Positions 36,201-50,577 of a stretch of 64,000 nt of DNA are shown piece by piece. The stretch comes from Auanema rhodensis. Taxonomy: Eukaryota > Nematoda > Chromadorea > Rhabditida > Rhabditidae. Positions within the stretch are counted from its first letter, which is position 1, and the number at the start of each line of letters is the position of its first letter. The position numbers and the translations under genes are program-made. The notes beneath the pieces are model-generated. The model was not told the DNA's origin. It was given only the letters and a program-made list of their open reading frames with translations, and ran no database searches. The stretch covers positions 1,240,001 through 1,304,000 of the forward strand of contig OZ059897.1 of NCBI GenBank assembly GCA_964057225.1, written 5' to 3'.

Positions 36201-38934
36201 CATGTACACTCAACATTGCTTCCAAAAACATTTTGACAAAAATTTTCCTGAAAAATTTCAAGATAATTTTACAGAAAGTAAATGTTTTTAGATTCCTTTT
36301 TTTAAGGCGAAGACGATGGACAATGTTATTCAACGAAAAAATTAATTCTTCAGGGTGAAAATCGAGGATATAAGTGTGAACTTATATCAGTTAATATCTC
36401 GGTGCATTTTTAAGCTAACTCAAATCTAATAACACAGATCGACGCAGCTTAAAAATCCGCATCGAATGCACTATATAACATTGAGAAACGCTCAATACAA
36501 AAATTATTTATGATTGTTTGAAAAATGATGCATTAGTGTATGTTGAGTTTCCATGTACACTCAACATTGCTTCCAAAAACATTTTGACAAAAATTTTCCT
36601 GAAAAATTTCAAGATAATTTTACAGAAAGCAAATGTTTTTAGATTCCTTTTTTTAAGGCGAAAACGATGGACAATGTTATTCAACGAAAAAATTAATTCT
36701 TCAGGGTGAAAATCGAGGATATAAGTGTGAACTTATATCAGTTGATATCTCGGTGCATATTTAAGCTAGCGCAAATCTAATAACACAGATCGACGCAGCT
36801 TAAAAATCCGCATCGAATGCCCTATATAACATTGAGAAACGCTCAATACAAAAATTATTTATGATTGTTTGAAAAATGATGCATTAGTGTATGTTGCGTT
36901 TCCATGTACACTCAACATTGCTTCCAAAAACATTTTGACAAAAATTTTCCCGAAAAATTTCAAGATAATTTTACAAAAAGTAGATGTTTTTAGATTTCTT
37001 TTTTTAAGGCAAAGACGATGGACAATGTTATTCAACGAAAAAATTAATTCTTCAGGGTGAAAATCGAGGATATAAGTGTGAACTTCTATCAGTTAATATC
37101 TCGGTGCATTTTTAAGCTAACTCAAATCTAATAACACAGATCGACGCAGCTTAAAAATCCGCATCGAATGCACTATATAACATTGAGAAACGCTCAATAC
37201 AAAAATTATTTATGATTGTTTGAAAAATGATGCATTAGTGTATGTTGAGTTTCCATGTACACTCAACATTGCTTCCAAAAACATTTTGACAAAAATTTTC
37301 CCGAAAAATTTCAAGATAATTTTACAAAAAGTAGATGTTTTTAGATTTCTTTTTTTAAGGCAAAGACGATGGACAATGTTATTCAACGAAAAAATTAATT
37401 CTTCAGGGTGAAAATCGAGGATATAAGTGTGAACTTCTATCAGTTAATATCTCGGTGCATTTTTAAGCTAACTCAAATCTAATAACACAGATCGACGCAG
37501 CTTAAAAATCCGCATCGAATGCACTATATAACATTGAGAAACGCTCAATACAAAATTTATTTATGATTGTTTGAAAAATGATGCATTAGTGTATGTTGAG
37601 TTTCCATGTACACTCAACATTGCTTCCAAAAACATTTTGACAAAAATTTTCCTGAAAAATTTCAAGATAATTTTACAGAAAGTAAATGTTTTTAGATTCC
37701 TTTTTTTAAGGCGAAAACGATGGACAATGTTATTCAACGAAAAAATTAATTCTTCAGGGTGAAAATCGAGGATATAAGTGTGAACTTATATCAGTTGATA
37801 TCTCTTTGCATTTTTAAGCTAACGCAAATCTGATAACACAGATCGTCGCAGCTTAAAAATCCGCTTCGAATGCACTATACTACATTGAGAAACGCTCAAT
37901 ACAAAAATTATTTATGATTGTTTGAAAAATGATGCATTAGTGTATGTTGCGTTTCCATGTACACTCAACATTGCTTCCAAAAACATTTTGACAAAAATTT
38001 TCCCGAAAAATTTCAAGATAATTTTACAAAAAGTAGATGTTTTTAGATTTCTTTTTTTAAGGCAAAGACGATGGACAATGTTATTCAACGAAAAAATTAA
38101 TTCTTCAGGGTGAAAATCGAGGATATAAGTGTGAACTTATATCAGTTGATATCTCGGTGCATTTTTAAGCTAGCGCAAATCTAATAACACAGATCGACGC
38201 AGCTTAAAAATCCGCTTTGAATGCACTATACTACATTGAGAAACGCTCAATACAAAAATTATTTATGATTGTTTGAAAAATGATGCATTAGTGTATGTTG
38301 CGTTTCCATGTACACTCAACATTGCTTCCAAAAACATTTTGACAAAAATTTTCCCGAAAAATTTCAAGATAATTTTACAAAAAGTAGATGTTTTTAGATT
38401 TCTTTTTTTAAGGCAAAGACGATGGACAATGTTATTCAACGAAAAAATTAATTCTTCAGGGTGAAAATCGAGGATATAAGTGTGAACTTATATCAGTTAA
38501 TATCTCGGTGCATTTTTAAGCTAACTCAAATCTAATAACACAGATCGACGCAGCTTAAAAATCCGCATCGAATGCACTATATAACATTGAGAAACGCTCA
38601 ATACAAAAATTATTTATGATTGTTTGAAAAATGATGCATTAGTGTATGTTGAGTTTCCATGTACACTCAACATTGCTTCCAAAAACATTTTGACAAAAAT
38701 TTTCCTGAAAAATTTCAAGATAATTTTACAGAAAGTAAATGTTTTTAGATTCCTTTTTTCAAGGCGAAAACGATGGACAATGTTATTCAACGAAAAAATT
38801 AATTCTTCAGGGTGAAAATCGAGGATATAAGTGTGAACTTATATCAGTTAATATCTCGGTGCATTTTTAAGCCAACTCAAATCTAATAACACAGATCGAC
38901 GCAGCTTAAAAATCCGCATCGAATGCACTATATA

Positions 38935-41900
38935 ACATTGAGAAACGCTCAATACAAAATTTATTTATGATTGTTTGAAAAATGATGCATTAGTGTATGT
39001 TGAGTTTCCATGTACACTCAACATTGCTTCCAAAAACATTTTGACAAAAATTTTCCCGAAAAATTTCAAGATAATTTTACAAAAAGTAGATGTTCTTAGA
39101 TTTCTTTTTTTAAGGCAAAGACGATGGACAATGTTATTCAACGAAAAAATTAATTCTTCAGGGTGAAAATCGAGGATATAAGTGTGAACTTATATCAGTT
39201 GATATCTCGGTGCATTTTTAAGCTAACGCAAATCTGATAACACAGATCGTCGCAGCTTAAAAATCCGCTTCGAATGCACTATACTACATTGAGAAACGCT
39301 CAATACAAAAATTATTTATGATTGTTTGAAAAATGATGCATTAGTGTATGTTGCGTTTCCATGTACACTCAACATTGCTTCCAAAAACATTTTGACAAAA
39401 ATTTTCCCGAAAAATTTCAAGATAATTTTACAAAAAGTAGATGTTTTTAGATTTCTTTTTTTAAGGCAAAGACGATGGACAATGTTATTCAACGAAAAAA
39501 TTAATTCTTCAGGGTGAAAATCGAGGATATAAGTGTGAACTTATATCAGTTAATATCTCGGTGCATTTTTAAGCTAACTCAAATCTAATAACACAGATCG
39601 ACGCAGCTTAAAAATCCGCATCGAATGCACTATATAACATTGAGAAACGCTCAATACAAAAATTATTTATGATTGTTTGAAAAATGATGCATTAGTGTAT
39701 GTTGAGTTTCCATGTACACTCAACATTGCTTCCAAAAACATTTTGACAAAAATTTTCCTGAAAAATTTCAAGATAATTTTACAGAAAGCAAATGTTTTTA
39801 GATTCCTTTTTTTAAGGCGAAAACGATGGACAATGTTATTCAACGAAAAAATTAATTCTTCAGGGTGAAAATCGAGGATATAAGTGTGAACTTATATCAG
39901 TTGATATCTCGGTGCATATTTAAGCTAGCGCAAATCTAATAACACAGATCGACGCAGCTTAAAAATCCGCATCGAATGCACTATATAACATTGAGAAACG
40001 CTCAATACAAAAATTATTTATGATTGTTTGAAAAATGATGCATTAGTGTATGTTGCGTTTCCATGTACACTCAACATTGCTTCCAAAAACATTTTGACAA
40101 AAATTTTCCCGAAAAATTTCAAGATAATTTTACAAAAAGTAGATGTTTTTAGATTTCTTTTTTTAAGGCAAAGACGATGGACAATGTTATTCAACGAAAA
40201 AATTAATTCTTCAGGGTGAAAATCGAGGATATAAGTGTGAACTTCTATCAGTTAATATCTCGGTGCATTTTTAAGCTAACTCAAATCTAATAACACAGAT
40301 CGACGCAGCTTAAAAATCCGCATCGAATGCACTATATAACATTGAGAAACGCTCAATACAAAAATTATTTATGATTGTTTGAAAAATGATGCATTAGTGT
40401 ATGTTGAGTTTCCATGTACACTCAACATTGCTTCCAAAAACATTTTGACAAAAATTTTCCCGAAAAATTTCAAGATAATTTTACAAAAAGTAGATGTTTT
40501 TAGATTTCTTTTTTTAAGGCAAAGACGATGGACAATGTTATTCAACGAAAAAATTAATTCTTCAGGGTGAAAATCGAGGATATAAGTGTGAACTTCTATC
40601 AGTTAATATCTCGGTGCATTTTTAAGCTAACTCAAATCTAATAACACAGATCGACGCAGCTTAAAAATCCGCTTCGAATGCACTATACTACATTGAGAAA
40701 CGCTCAATACAAAAATTATTTATGATTGTTTGAAAAATGATGCATTAGTGTATGTTGCGTTTCCATGTACACTCAACATTGCTTCCAAAAACATTTTGAC
40801 AAAAATTTTCCTGAAAAATTTCAAGATAATTTTACAAAAAGTAGATGTTTTTAGATTTCTTTTTTTAAGGCAAAGACGATGGACAATGTTATTCAACGAA
40901 AAAATTAATTCTTCAGGGTGAAAATCGAGGATATAAGTGTGAACTTATATCAGTTGATATCTCGGTGCATTTTTAAGCTAACGCAAATCTGATAACACAG
41001 ATCGTCGCAGCTTAAAAATCCGCTTCGAATGCACTATACTACATTGAGAAACGCTCAATACAAAAATTATTTATGATTGTTTGAAAAATGATGCATTAGT
41101 GTATGTTGCGTTTCCATGTACACTCAACATTGCTTCCAAAAACATTTTGACAAAAATTTTCCCGAAAAATTTCAAGATAATTTTACAAAAAGTAGATGTT
41201 TTTAGATTTCTTTTTTTAAGGCAAAGACGATGGACATTGTTATTCAACGAAAAAATTAATTCTTCAGGGTGAAAATCGAGGATATAAGTGTGAACTTATA
41301 TCAGTTGATATCTCTTTGCATTTTTAAGCTAACGCAAATCTGATAACACAGATCGTCGCAGCTTAAAAATCCGCTTCGAATGCACTATACTACATTGAGA
41401 AACGCTCAATACAAAAATTATTTATGATTGTTTGAAAAATGATGCATTAGTGTATGTTGCGTTTCCATGTACACTCAACATTGCTTCCAAAAACATTTTG
41501 ACAAAAATTTTCCCGAAAAATTTCAAGATAATTTTACAAAAAGTAGATGTTTTTAGATTTCTTTTTTTAAGGCAAAGACGATGGACAATGTTATTCAACG
41601 AAAAAATTAATTCTTCAGGGTGAAAATCGAGGATATAAGTGTGAACTTATATCAGTTAATATCTCGGTGCATTTTTAAGCTAACTCAAATCTAATAACAC
41701 AGATCGACGCAGCTTAAAAATCCGCATCGAATGCACTATATAACATTGAGAAGCGCTCAATACAAAAATTATTTATGATTGTTTGAAAAATGATGCATTA
41801 GTGTATGTTGAGTTTCCATGTACACTCAACATTGCTTCCAAAAACATTTTGACAAAAATTTTCCCGAAAAATTTCAAGATAATTTTACAAAAAGTAGATG

Positions 41901-42214
41901 TTTTTAGATTTATTTTTTTAAGGCAAAGACGATGGACAATGTTATTCAACGAAAAAATTAATTCTTCAGGGTGAAAATCGAGGATATAAGTGTGAACTTA
42001 TATCAGTTAATATCTCGGTGCATTTTTAAGCTAACTCAAATCTAATAACACAGATCGACGCAGCTTAAAAATCCGCATCGAATGCACTATATAACATTGA
42101 GAAACGCTCAATACAAAAATTATTTATGATTGTTTGAAAAATGATGCATTAGTGTATGTTGAGTTTCCATGTACACTCAACATTGCTTCCAAAAACATTT
42201 TGACAAAAATTTTC
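38935..42214 (+). repeat. sat351 duplicated block, first copy (second copy 43,849-47,128)
   Basis: The block is repeated 4914 bp (14 monomers) downstream. Ordered markers are shared by both copies: GTAGATGTTCTTAG (39091 and 44005), ACAGAAAGCAAATG with GTGCATATTTAAG, AACTTCTATCAG, GGACATTGTTATTC (41232 and 46146), CTCTTTGCATTT, GAGAAGCGCTCAA and GATTTATTTTTTTAAGG. The match starts after the CTATATAAC/CTATACTAC difference near 38,933 and ends where TTTTCCTG replaces TTTTCCCG at 42,214-42,215. Confidence 0.85.
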
Positions 42215-43848
42215 CTGAAAAATTTCAAGATAATTTTACAGAAAGTAAATGTTTTTAGATTCCTTTTTTTAAGGCGAAAACGATGGACAATGTTATTCAA
42301 CGAAAAAATTAATTCTTCAGGGTGAAAATCGAGGATATAAGTGTGAACTTATATCAGTTGATATCTCTTTGCATTTTTAAGCTAACGCAAATCTGATAAC
42401 ACAGATCGTCGCAGCTTAAAAATCCGCTTCGAATGCACTATACTACATTGAGAAACGCTCAATACAAAAATTATTTATGATTGTTTGAAAAATGATGCAT
42501 TAGTGTATGTTGCGTTTCCATGTACACTCAACATTGCTTCCAAAAACATTTTGACAAAAATTTTCCCGAAAAATTTCAAGATAATTTTACAAAAAGTAGA
42601 TGTTTTTAGATTTCTTTTTTTAAGGCAAAGACGATGGACAATGTTATTCAACGAAAAAATTAATTCTTCAGGGTGAAAATCGAGGATATAAGTGTGAACT
42701 TATATCAGTTAATATCTCGGTGCATTTTTAAGCTAACTCAAATCTAATAACACAGATCGACGCAGCTTAAAAATCCGCATCGAATGCACTATATAACATT
42801 GAGAAACGCTCAATACAAAAATTATTTATGATTGTTTGAAAAATGATGCATTAGTGTATGTTGAGTTTCCATGTACACTCAACATTGCTTCCAAAAACAT
42901 TTTGACAAAAATTTTCCTGAAAAATTTCAAGATAATTTTACAGAAAGTAAATGTTTTTAGATTCCTTTTTTCAAGGCGAAAACGATGGACAATGTTATTC
43001 AACGAAAAAATTAATTCTTCAGGGTGAAAATCGAGGATATAAGTGTGAACTTATATCAGTTAATATCTCGGTGCATTTTTAAGCTAACTCAAATCTAATA
43101 ACACAGATCGACGCAGCTTAAAAATCCGCATCGAATGCACTATATAACATTGAGAAACGCTCAATACAAAAATTATTTATGATTGTTTGAAAAATGATGC
43201 ATTAGTGTATGTTGAGTTTCCATGTACACTCAACATTGCTTCCAAAAACATTTTGACAAAAATTTTCCTGAAAAATTTCAAGATAATTTTACAGAAAGTA
43301 AATGTTTTTAGATTCCTTTTTTCAAGGCGAAAACGATGGACAATGTTATTCAACGAAAAAATTAATTCTTCAGGGTGAAAATCGAGGATATAAGTGTGAA
43401 CTTATATCAGTTAATATCTCGGTGCATTTTTAAGCCAACTCAAATCTAATAACACAGATCGACGCAGCTTAAAAATCCGCATCGAATGCACTATATAACA
43501 TTGAGAAACGCTCAATACAAAATTTATTTATGATTGTTTGAAAAATGATGCATTAGTGTATGTTGAGTTTCCATGTACACTCAACATTGCTTCCAAAAAC
43601 ATTTTGACAAAAATTTTCCCGAAAAATTTCAAGATAATTTTACAAAAAGTAGATGTTCTTAGATTTCTTTTTTTAAGGCAAAGACGATGGACAATGTTAT
43701 TCAACGAAAAAATTAATTCTTCAGGGTGAAAATCGAGGATATAAGTGTGAACTTATATCAGTTAATATCTCGGTGCATTTTTAAGCTAACGCAAATCTGA
43801 TAACACAGATCGACGCAGCTTAAAAATCCGCATCGAATGCACTATACT

Positions 43849-46800
43849 ACATTGAGAAACGCTCAATACAAAATTTATTTATGATTGTTTGAAAAATGAT
43901 GCATTAGTGTATGTTGAGTTTCCATGTACACTCAACATTGCTTCCAAAAACATTTTGACAAAAATTTTCCCGAAAAATTTCAAGATAATTTTACAAAAAG
44001 TAGATGTTCTTAGATTTCTTTTTTTAAGGCAAAGACGATGGACAATGTTATTCAACGAAAAAATTAATTCTTCAGGGTGAAAATCGAGGATATAAGTGTG
44101 AACTTATATCAGTTGATATCTCGGTGCATTTTTAAGCTAACGCAAATCTGATAACACAGATCGTCGCAGCTTAAAAATCCGCTTCGAATGCACTATACTA
44201 CATTGAGAAACGCTCAATACAAAAATTATTTATGATTGTTTGAAAAATGATGCATTAGTGTATGTTGCGTTTCCATGTACACTCAACATTGCTTCCAAAA
44301 ACATTTTGACAAAAATTTTCCCGAAAAATTTCAAGATAATTTTACAAAAAGTAGATGTTTTTAGATTTCTTTTTTTAAGGCAAAGACGATGGACAATGTT
44401 ATTCAACGAAAAAATTAATTCTTCAGGGTGAAAATCGAGGATATAAGTGTGAACTTATATCAGTTAATATCTCGGTGCATTTTTAAGCTAACTCAAATCT
44501 AATAACACAGATCGACGCAGCTTAAAAATCCGCATCGAATGCACTATATAACATTGAGAAACGCTCAATACAAAAATTATTTATGATTGTTTGAAAAATG
44601 ATGCATTAGTGTATGTTGAGTTTCCATGTACACTCAACATTGCTTCCAAAAACATTTTGACAAAAATTTTCCTGAAAAATTTCAAGATAATTTTACAGAA
44701 AGCAAATGTTTTTAGATTCCTTTTTTTAAGGCGAAAACGATGGACAATGTTATTCAACGAAAAAATTAATTCTTCAGGGTGAAAATCGAGGATATAAGTG
44801 TGAACTTATATCAGTTGATATCTCGGTGCATATTTAAGCTAGCGCAAATCTAATAACACAGATCGACGCAGCTTAAAAATCCGCATCGAATGCACTATAT
44901 AACATTGAGAAACGCTCAATACAAAAATTATTTATGATTGTTTGAAAAATGATGCATTAGTGTATGTTGCGTTTCCATGTACACTCAACATTGCTTCCAA
45001 AAACATTTTGACAAAAATTTTCCCGAAAAATTTCAAGATAATTTTACAAAAAGTAGATGTTTTTAGATTTCTTTTTTTAAGGCAAAGACGATGGACAATG
45101 TTATTCAACGAAAAAATTAATTCTTCAGGGTGAAAATCGAGGATATAAGTGTGAACTTCTATCAGTTAATATCTCGGTGCATTTTTAAGCTAACTCAAAT
45201 CTAATAACACAGATCGACGCAGCTTAAAAATCCGCATCGAATGCACTATATAACATTGAGAAACGCTCAATACAAAAATTATTTATGATTGTTTGAAAAA
45301 TGATGCATTAGTGTATGTTGAGTTTCCATGTACACTCAACATTGCTTCCAAAAACATTTTGACAAAAATTTTCCCGAAAAATTTCAAGATAATTTTACAA
45401 AAAGTAGATGTTTTTAGATTTCTTTTTTTAAGGCAAAGACGATGGACAATGTTATTCAACGAAAAAATTAATTCTTCAGGGTGAAAATCGAGGATATAAG
45501 TGTGAACTTCTATCAGTTAATATCTCGGTGCATTTTTAAGCTAACTCAAATCTAATAACACAGATCGACGCAGCTTAAAAATCCGCTTCGAATGCACTAT
45601 ACTACATTGAGAAACGCTCAATACAAAAATTATTTATGATTGTTTGAAAAATGATGCATTAGTGTATGTTGCGTTTCCATGTACACTCAACATTGCTTCC
45701 AAAAACATTTTGACAAAAATTTTCCTGAAAAATTTCAAGATAATTTTACAAAAAGTAGATGTTTTTAGATTTCTTTTTTTAAGGCAAAGACGATGGACAA
45801 TGTTATTCAACGAAAAAATTAATTCTTCAGGGTGAAAATCGAGGATATAAGTGTGAACTTATATCAGTTGATATCTCGGTGCATTTTTAAGCTAACGCAA
45901 ATCTGATAACACAGATCGTCGCAGCTTAAAAATCCGCTTCGAATGCACTATACTACATTGAGAAACGCTCAATACAAAAATTATTTATGATTGTTTGAAA
46001 AATGATGCATTAGTGTATGTTGCGTTTCCATGTACACTCAACATTGCTTCCAAAAACATTTTGACAAAAATTTTCCCGAAAAATTTCAAGATAATTTTAC
46101 AAAAAGTAGATGTTTTTAGATTTCTTTTTTTAAGGCAAAGACGATGGACATTGTTATTCAACGAAAAAATTAATTCTTCAGGGTGAAAATCGAGGATATA
46201 AGTGTGAACTTATATCAGTTGATATCTCTTTGCATTTTTAAGCTAACGCAAATCTGATAACACAGATCGTCGCAGCTTAAAAATCCGCTTCGAATGCACT
46301 ATACTACATTGAGAAACGCTCAATACAAAAATTATTTATGATTGTTTGAAAAATGATGCATTAGTGTATGTTGCGTTTCCATGTACACTCAACATTGCTT
46401 CCAAAAACATTTTGACAAAAATTTTCCCGAAAAATTTCAAGATAATTTTACAAAAAGTAGATGTTTTTAGATTTCTTTTTTTAAGGCAAAGACGATGGAC
46501 AATGTTATTCAACGAAAAAATTAATTCTTCAGGGTGAAAATCGAGGATATAAGTGTGAACTTATATCAGTTAATATCTCGGTGCATTTTTAAGCTAACTC
46601 AAATCTAATAACACAGATCGACGCAGCTTAAAAATCCGCATCGAATGCACTATATAACATTGAGAAGCGCTCAATACAAAAATTATTTATGATTGTTTGA
46701 AAAATGATGCATTAGTGTATGTTGAGTTTCCATGTACACTCAACATTGCTTCCAAAAACATTTTGACAAAAATTTTCCCGAAAAATTTCAAGATAATTTT

Positions 46801-47128
46801 ACAAAAAGTAGATGTTTTTAGATTTATTTTTTTAAGGCAAAGACGATGGACAATGTTATTCAACGAAAAAATTAATTCTTCAGGGTGAAAATCGAGGATA
46901 TAAGTGTGAACTTATATCAGTTAATATCTCGGTGCATTTTTAAGCTAACTCAAATCTAATAACACAGATCGACGCAGCTTAAAAATCCGCATCGAATGCA
47001 CTATATAACATTGAGAAACGCTCAATACAAAAATTATTTATGATTGTTTGAAAAATGATGCATTAGTGTATGTTGAGTTTCCATGTACACTCAACATTGC
47101 TTCCAAAAACATTTTGACAAAAATTTTC
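43849..47128 (+). repeat. sat351 duplicated block, second copy
   Basis: This is the downstream copy of 38,935-42,214, with the same order of about nine distinguishable monomers. It retains rare changes such as GGACATTGTTATTC near 46146 and GAGAAGCGCTC near 46663. The identity of rare variants suggests a recent event. The intervening 42.2-43.8 kb contains an extra copy of the CTTTTTTCAAGG monomer (42836 and 43187), a local single-monomer duplication. Confidence 0.85.
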
Positions 47129-50100
47129 CCGAAAAATTTCAAGATAATTTTACAAAAAGTAGCTGTTTTTAGATTCCTTTTTTTAAGGCGAAGACGATGG
47201 ACAATGTTATTCAACGAAAAAATTAATTCTTCAGGGTGAAAATCGAGGATATAAGTGTGAACTTATATCAGTTGATATCTCGGTGCATTTTTAAGCTAGC
47301 GCAAATCTAATCACACAGATCGACGCAGCTTAAAAATCCGCATCGAATGCACTATATAACATTGAGAAACGCTCAATACAAAAATTATTTATGATTGTTT
47401 GAAAAATGATGCATTAGTGTATGTTGAGTTTCCATGTACACTCAACATTGCTTCCAAAAACATTTTGACAAAAATTTTCCCGAAAAATTTCAAGATAATT
47501 TTACAAAAAGTAGCTGTTTTTAGATTCCTTTTTTTAAGGCGAAGACGATGGACAATGTTATTCAACGAAAAAATTAATTCTTCAGGGTGAAAATCGAGGA
47601 TATAAGTGTGAACTTATATCAGTTGATATCTCGGTGCATTTTTAAGCTAGCGCAAATCTGATAACACAGATCGACGCCGCTTAAAAATACGCATCGAATG
47701 CACTATACTACATTGAGAAACGCTTAATACAAAAATTAGTTATGCTCGTTTGAAAAATGATGCATTAGTGTATGTTGAGTTTCCATGTACACTCAACATT
47801 GCTTCCAAAAACATTTTGACAAAAATTTTCCCGAAAAATTTCAAGATAATTTAACAAAGAGTAGATGTTTTTAGATTCCTTTTTTTAAGACGAAGACGAT
47901 GGACAATGTTATTCAACGAAAAAATTAATTCTTCAGGGTGAAAATCGAGGATATAAGTGTGAACTTATATCAGTTGATATCTCGGTGCATTTTTAAGCTA
48001 GCGCAAATCTGATAACACAGATCGACGCCGCTCAAAAATACGCATCGAATGCACTATACTACATTGAGAAACGCTTAATACAAAAATTAGTTATGCTCGT
48101 TTGAAAAATGATTCATTAGTGTATGTTGAGTTTCCATGTACACTCAACATTGCTTCCAAAAACATTTTGACAAAAATTTTCCCGAAAAATTTCAAGATAA
48201 TTTAACAAAGAGTAGATGTTTTTAGATTCCTTTTTTTAAGGCGAAGACGATGGACAATGTTATTCAACGAAAAAATTAATTCTTCAGGGTGAAAATCGAG
48301 GATATAAGTGTGAACTTATATCAGTTGATATCTCGGTGAATTTTTAAGCTAACTCAAATCTGATAACACAGATCGACGCAGCTTAAAAATCCGTTTCGAA
48401 TGCATTATACTACATTGAGAAACGCTCAATACAAAAATTAGTTATGCTCGTTTGAAAAATGATTCATTAGTGTATGTTGCGTTTCCATGTACACTCAACA
48501 TTGCTTCCAAAAACATTTTGACAAAAATTTTCCCGAAAAATTTCAAGATAATTTTACAAAAAGTAGATGTTTTTAGATTTCTTTTTTTAAGGCAAAGACG
48601 ATGGACAATGTTATTCAACGAAAAAATTAATTCTTCAGGGTGAAAATCGAGGATATAAGTGTGAACTTATATCAGTTAATATCTCGGTGCATTTTTAAGC
48701 TAACTCAAATCTAATAACACAGATCGACGCAGCTTAAAAATCCGCATCGAATGCACTATATAACATTGAGAAGCGCTCAATACAAAAATTATTTATGATT
48801 GTTTGAAAAATGATGCATTAGTGTATGTTGAGTTTCCATGTACACTCAACATTGCTTCCAAAAACATTTTGACAAAAATTTTCCCGAAAAATTTCAAGAT
48901 AATTTTACAAAAAGTAGATGTTTTTAGATTTATTTTTTTAAGGCAAAGACGATGGACAATGTTATTCAACGAAAAAATTAATTCTTCAGGGTGAAAATCG
49001 AGGATATAAGTGTGAACTTATATCAGTTAATATCTCGGTGCATTTTTAAGCTAACTCAAATCTAATAACACAGATCGACGCAGCTTAAAAATCCGCATCG
49101 AATGCACTATATAACATTGAGAAACGCTCAATACAAAAATTATTTATGATTGTTTGAAAAATGATGCATTAGTGTATGTTGAGTTTCCATGTACACTCAA
49201 CATTGCTTCCAAAAACATTTTGACAAAAATTTTCCCGAAAAATTTCAAGATAATTTTACAAAAAGTAGCTGTTTTTAGATTCCTTTTTTTAAGGCGAAGA
49301 CGATGGACAATGTTATTCAACGAAAAAATTAATTCTTCAGGGTGAAAATCGAGGATATAAGTGTGAACTTATATCAGTTGATATCTCGGTGCATTTTTAA
49401 GCTAGCGCAAATCTAATAACACAGATCGACGCAGCTTAAAAATCCGCATCGAATGCACTATATAACATTGAGAAACGCTCAATACAAAAATTATTTATGA
49501 TTGTTTGAAAAATGATGCATTAGTGTATGTTGAGTTTCCATGTACACTCAACATTGCTTCCAAAAACATTTTGACAAAAATTTTCCCGAAAAATTTCAAG
49601 ATAATTTTACAAAAAGTAGCTGTTTTTAGATTCCTTTTTTTAAGGCGAAGACGATGGACAATGTTATTCAACGAAAAAATTAATTCTTCAGGGTGAAAAT
49701 CGAGGATATAAGTGTGAACTTATATCAGTTGATATCTCGGTGCATTTTTAAGCTAGCGCAAATCTGATAACACAGATCGACGCCGCTTAAAAATACGCAT
49801 CGAATGCACTATACTACATTGAGAAACGCTTAATACAAAAATTAGTTATGCTCGTTTGAAAAATGATGCATTAGTGTATGTTGAGTTTCCATGTACACTC
49901 AACATTGCTTCCAAAAACATTTTGACAAAAATTTTCCCGAAAAATTTCAAGATAATTTAACAAAGAGTAGATGTTTTTAGATTCCTTTTTTTAAGGCGAA
50001 GACGATGGACAATGTTATTCAACGAAAAAATTAATTCTTCAGGGTGAAAATCGAGGATATAAGTGTGAACTTATATCAGTTGATATCTCGGTGCATTTTT

Positions 50101-50577
50101 AAGCTAGCGCAAATCTGATAACACAGATCGACGCCGCTCAAAAATACGCATCGAATGCACTATACTACATTGAGAAACGCTTAATACAAAAATTAGTTAT
50201 GCTCGTTTGAAAAATGATTCATTAGTGTATGTTGAGTTTCCATGTACACTCAACATTGCTTCCAAAAACATTTTGACAAAAATTTTCCCGAAAAATTTCA
50301 AGATAATTTAACAAAGAGTAGATGTTTTTAGATTCCTTTTTTTAAGGCGAAGACGATGGACAATGTTATTCAACGAAAAAATTAATTCTTCAGGGTGAAA
50401 ATCGAGGATATAAGTGTGAACTTATATCAGTTGATATCTCGGTGAATTTTTAAGCTAACTCAAATCTGATAACACAGATCGACGCAGCTTAAAAATCCGT
50501 TTCGAATGCATTATACTACATTGAGAAACGCTCAATACAAAAATTAGTTATGCTCGTTTGAAAAATGATTCATTAGT
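46366..50577 (+). repeat. sat351 hexameric higher-order repeat, 2106-bp period
   Basis: Two tandem copies of six monomers are present, about 46,366-48,471 and 48,472-50,577. The shared order is a GTTGCG monomer, a GATTTATTTTTTTAAGG monomer, two GTAGCTGTTTTTAG monomers and two AATTTAACAAAGAG monomers with GTTATGCTCG. Differences I noticed between the copies are CTAATCACACAG (47307) against CTAATAACACAG, and TTAAGACGAAG (47885) against TTAAGGCGAAG. Confidence 0.82.

Larger units (their letters stand above)
36000..47128 (+). repeat. sat351 domain 3
   Basis: Diagnostic variants are CAGTTAATATC, AACTCAAATCTAATAAC, CTATATAACATTG and GTTGCGTTTCC, together with a linked set TTTTCCTGAAA plus ACAGAAAG. 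A second type in the same domain has AACGCAAATCTGATAAC with ATCGTCGCAG and CCGCTTCG. A copy pair near 38705 and 42915 has CTTTTTTCAAGG in place of the usual seven-T run. The domain contains a duplicated block of about 3.3 kb, listed separately. Confidence 0.75.
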
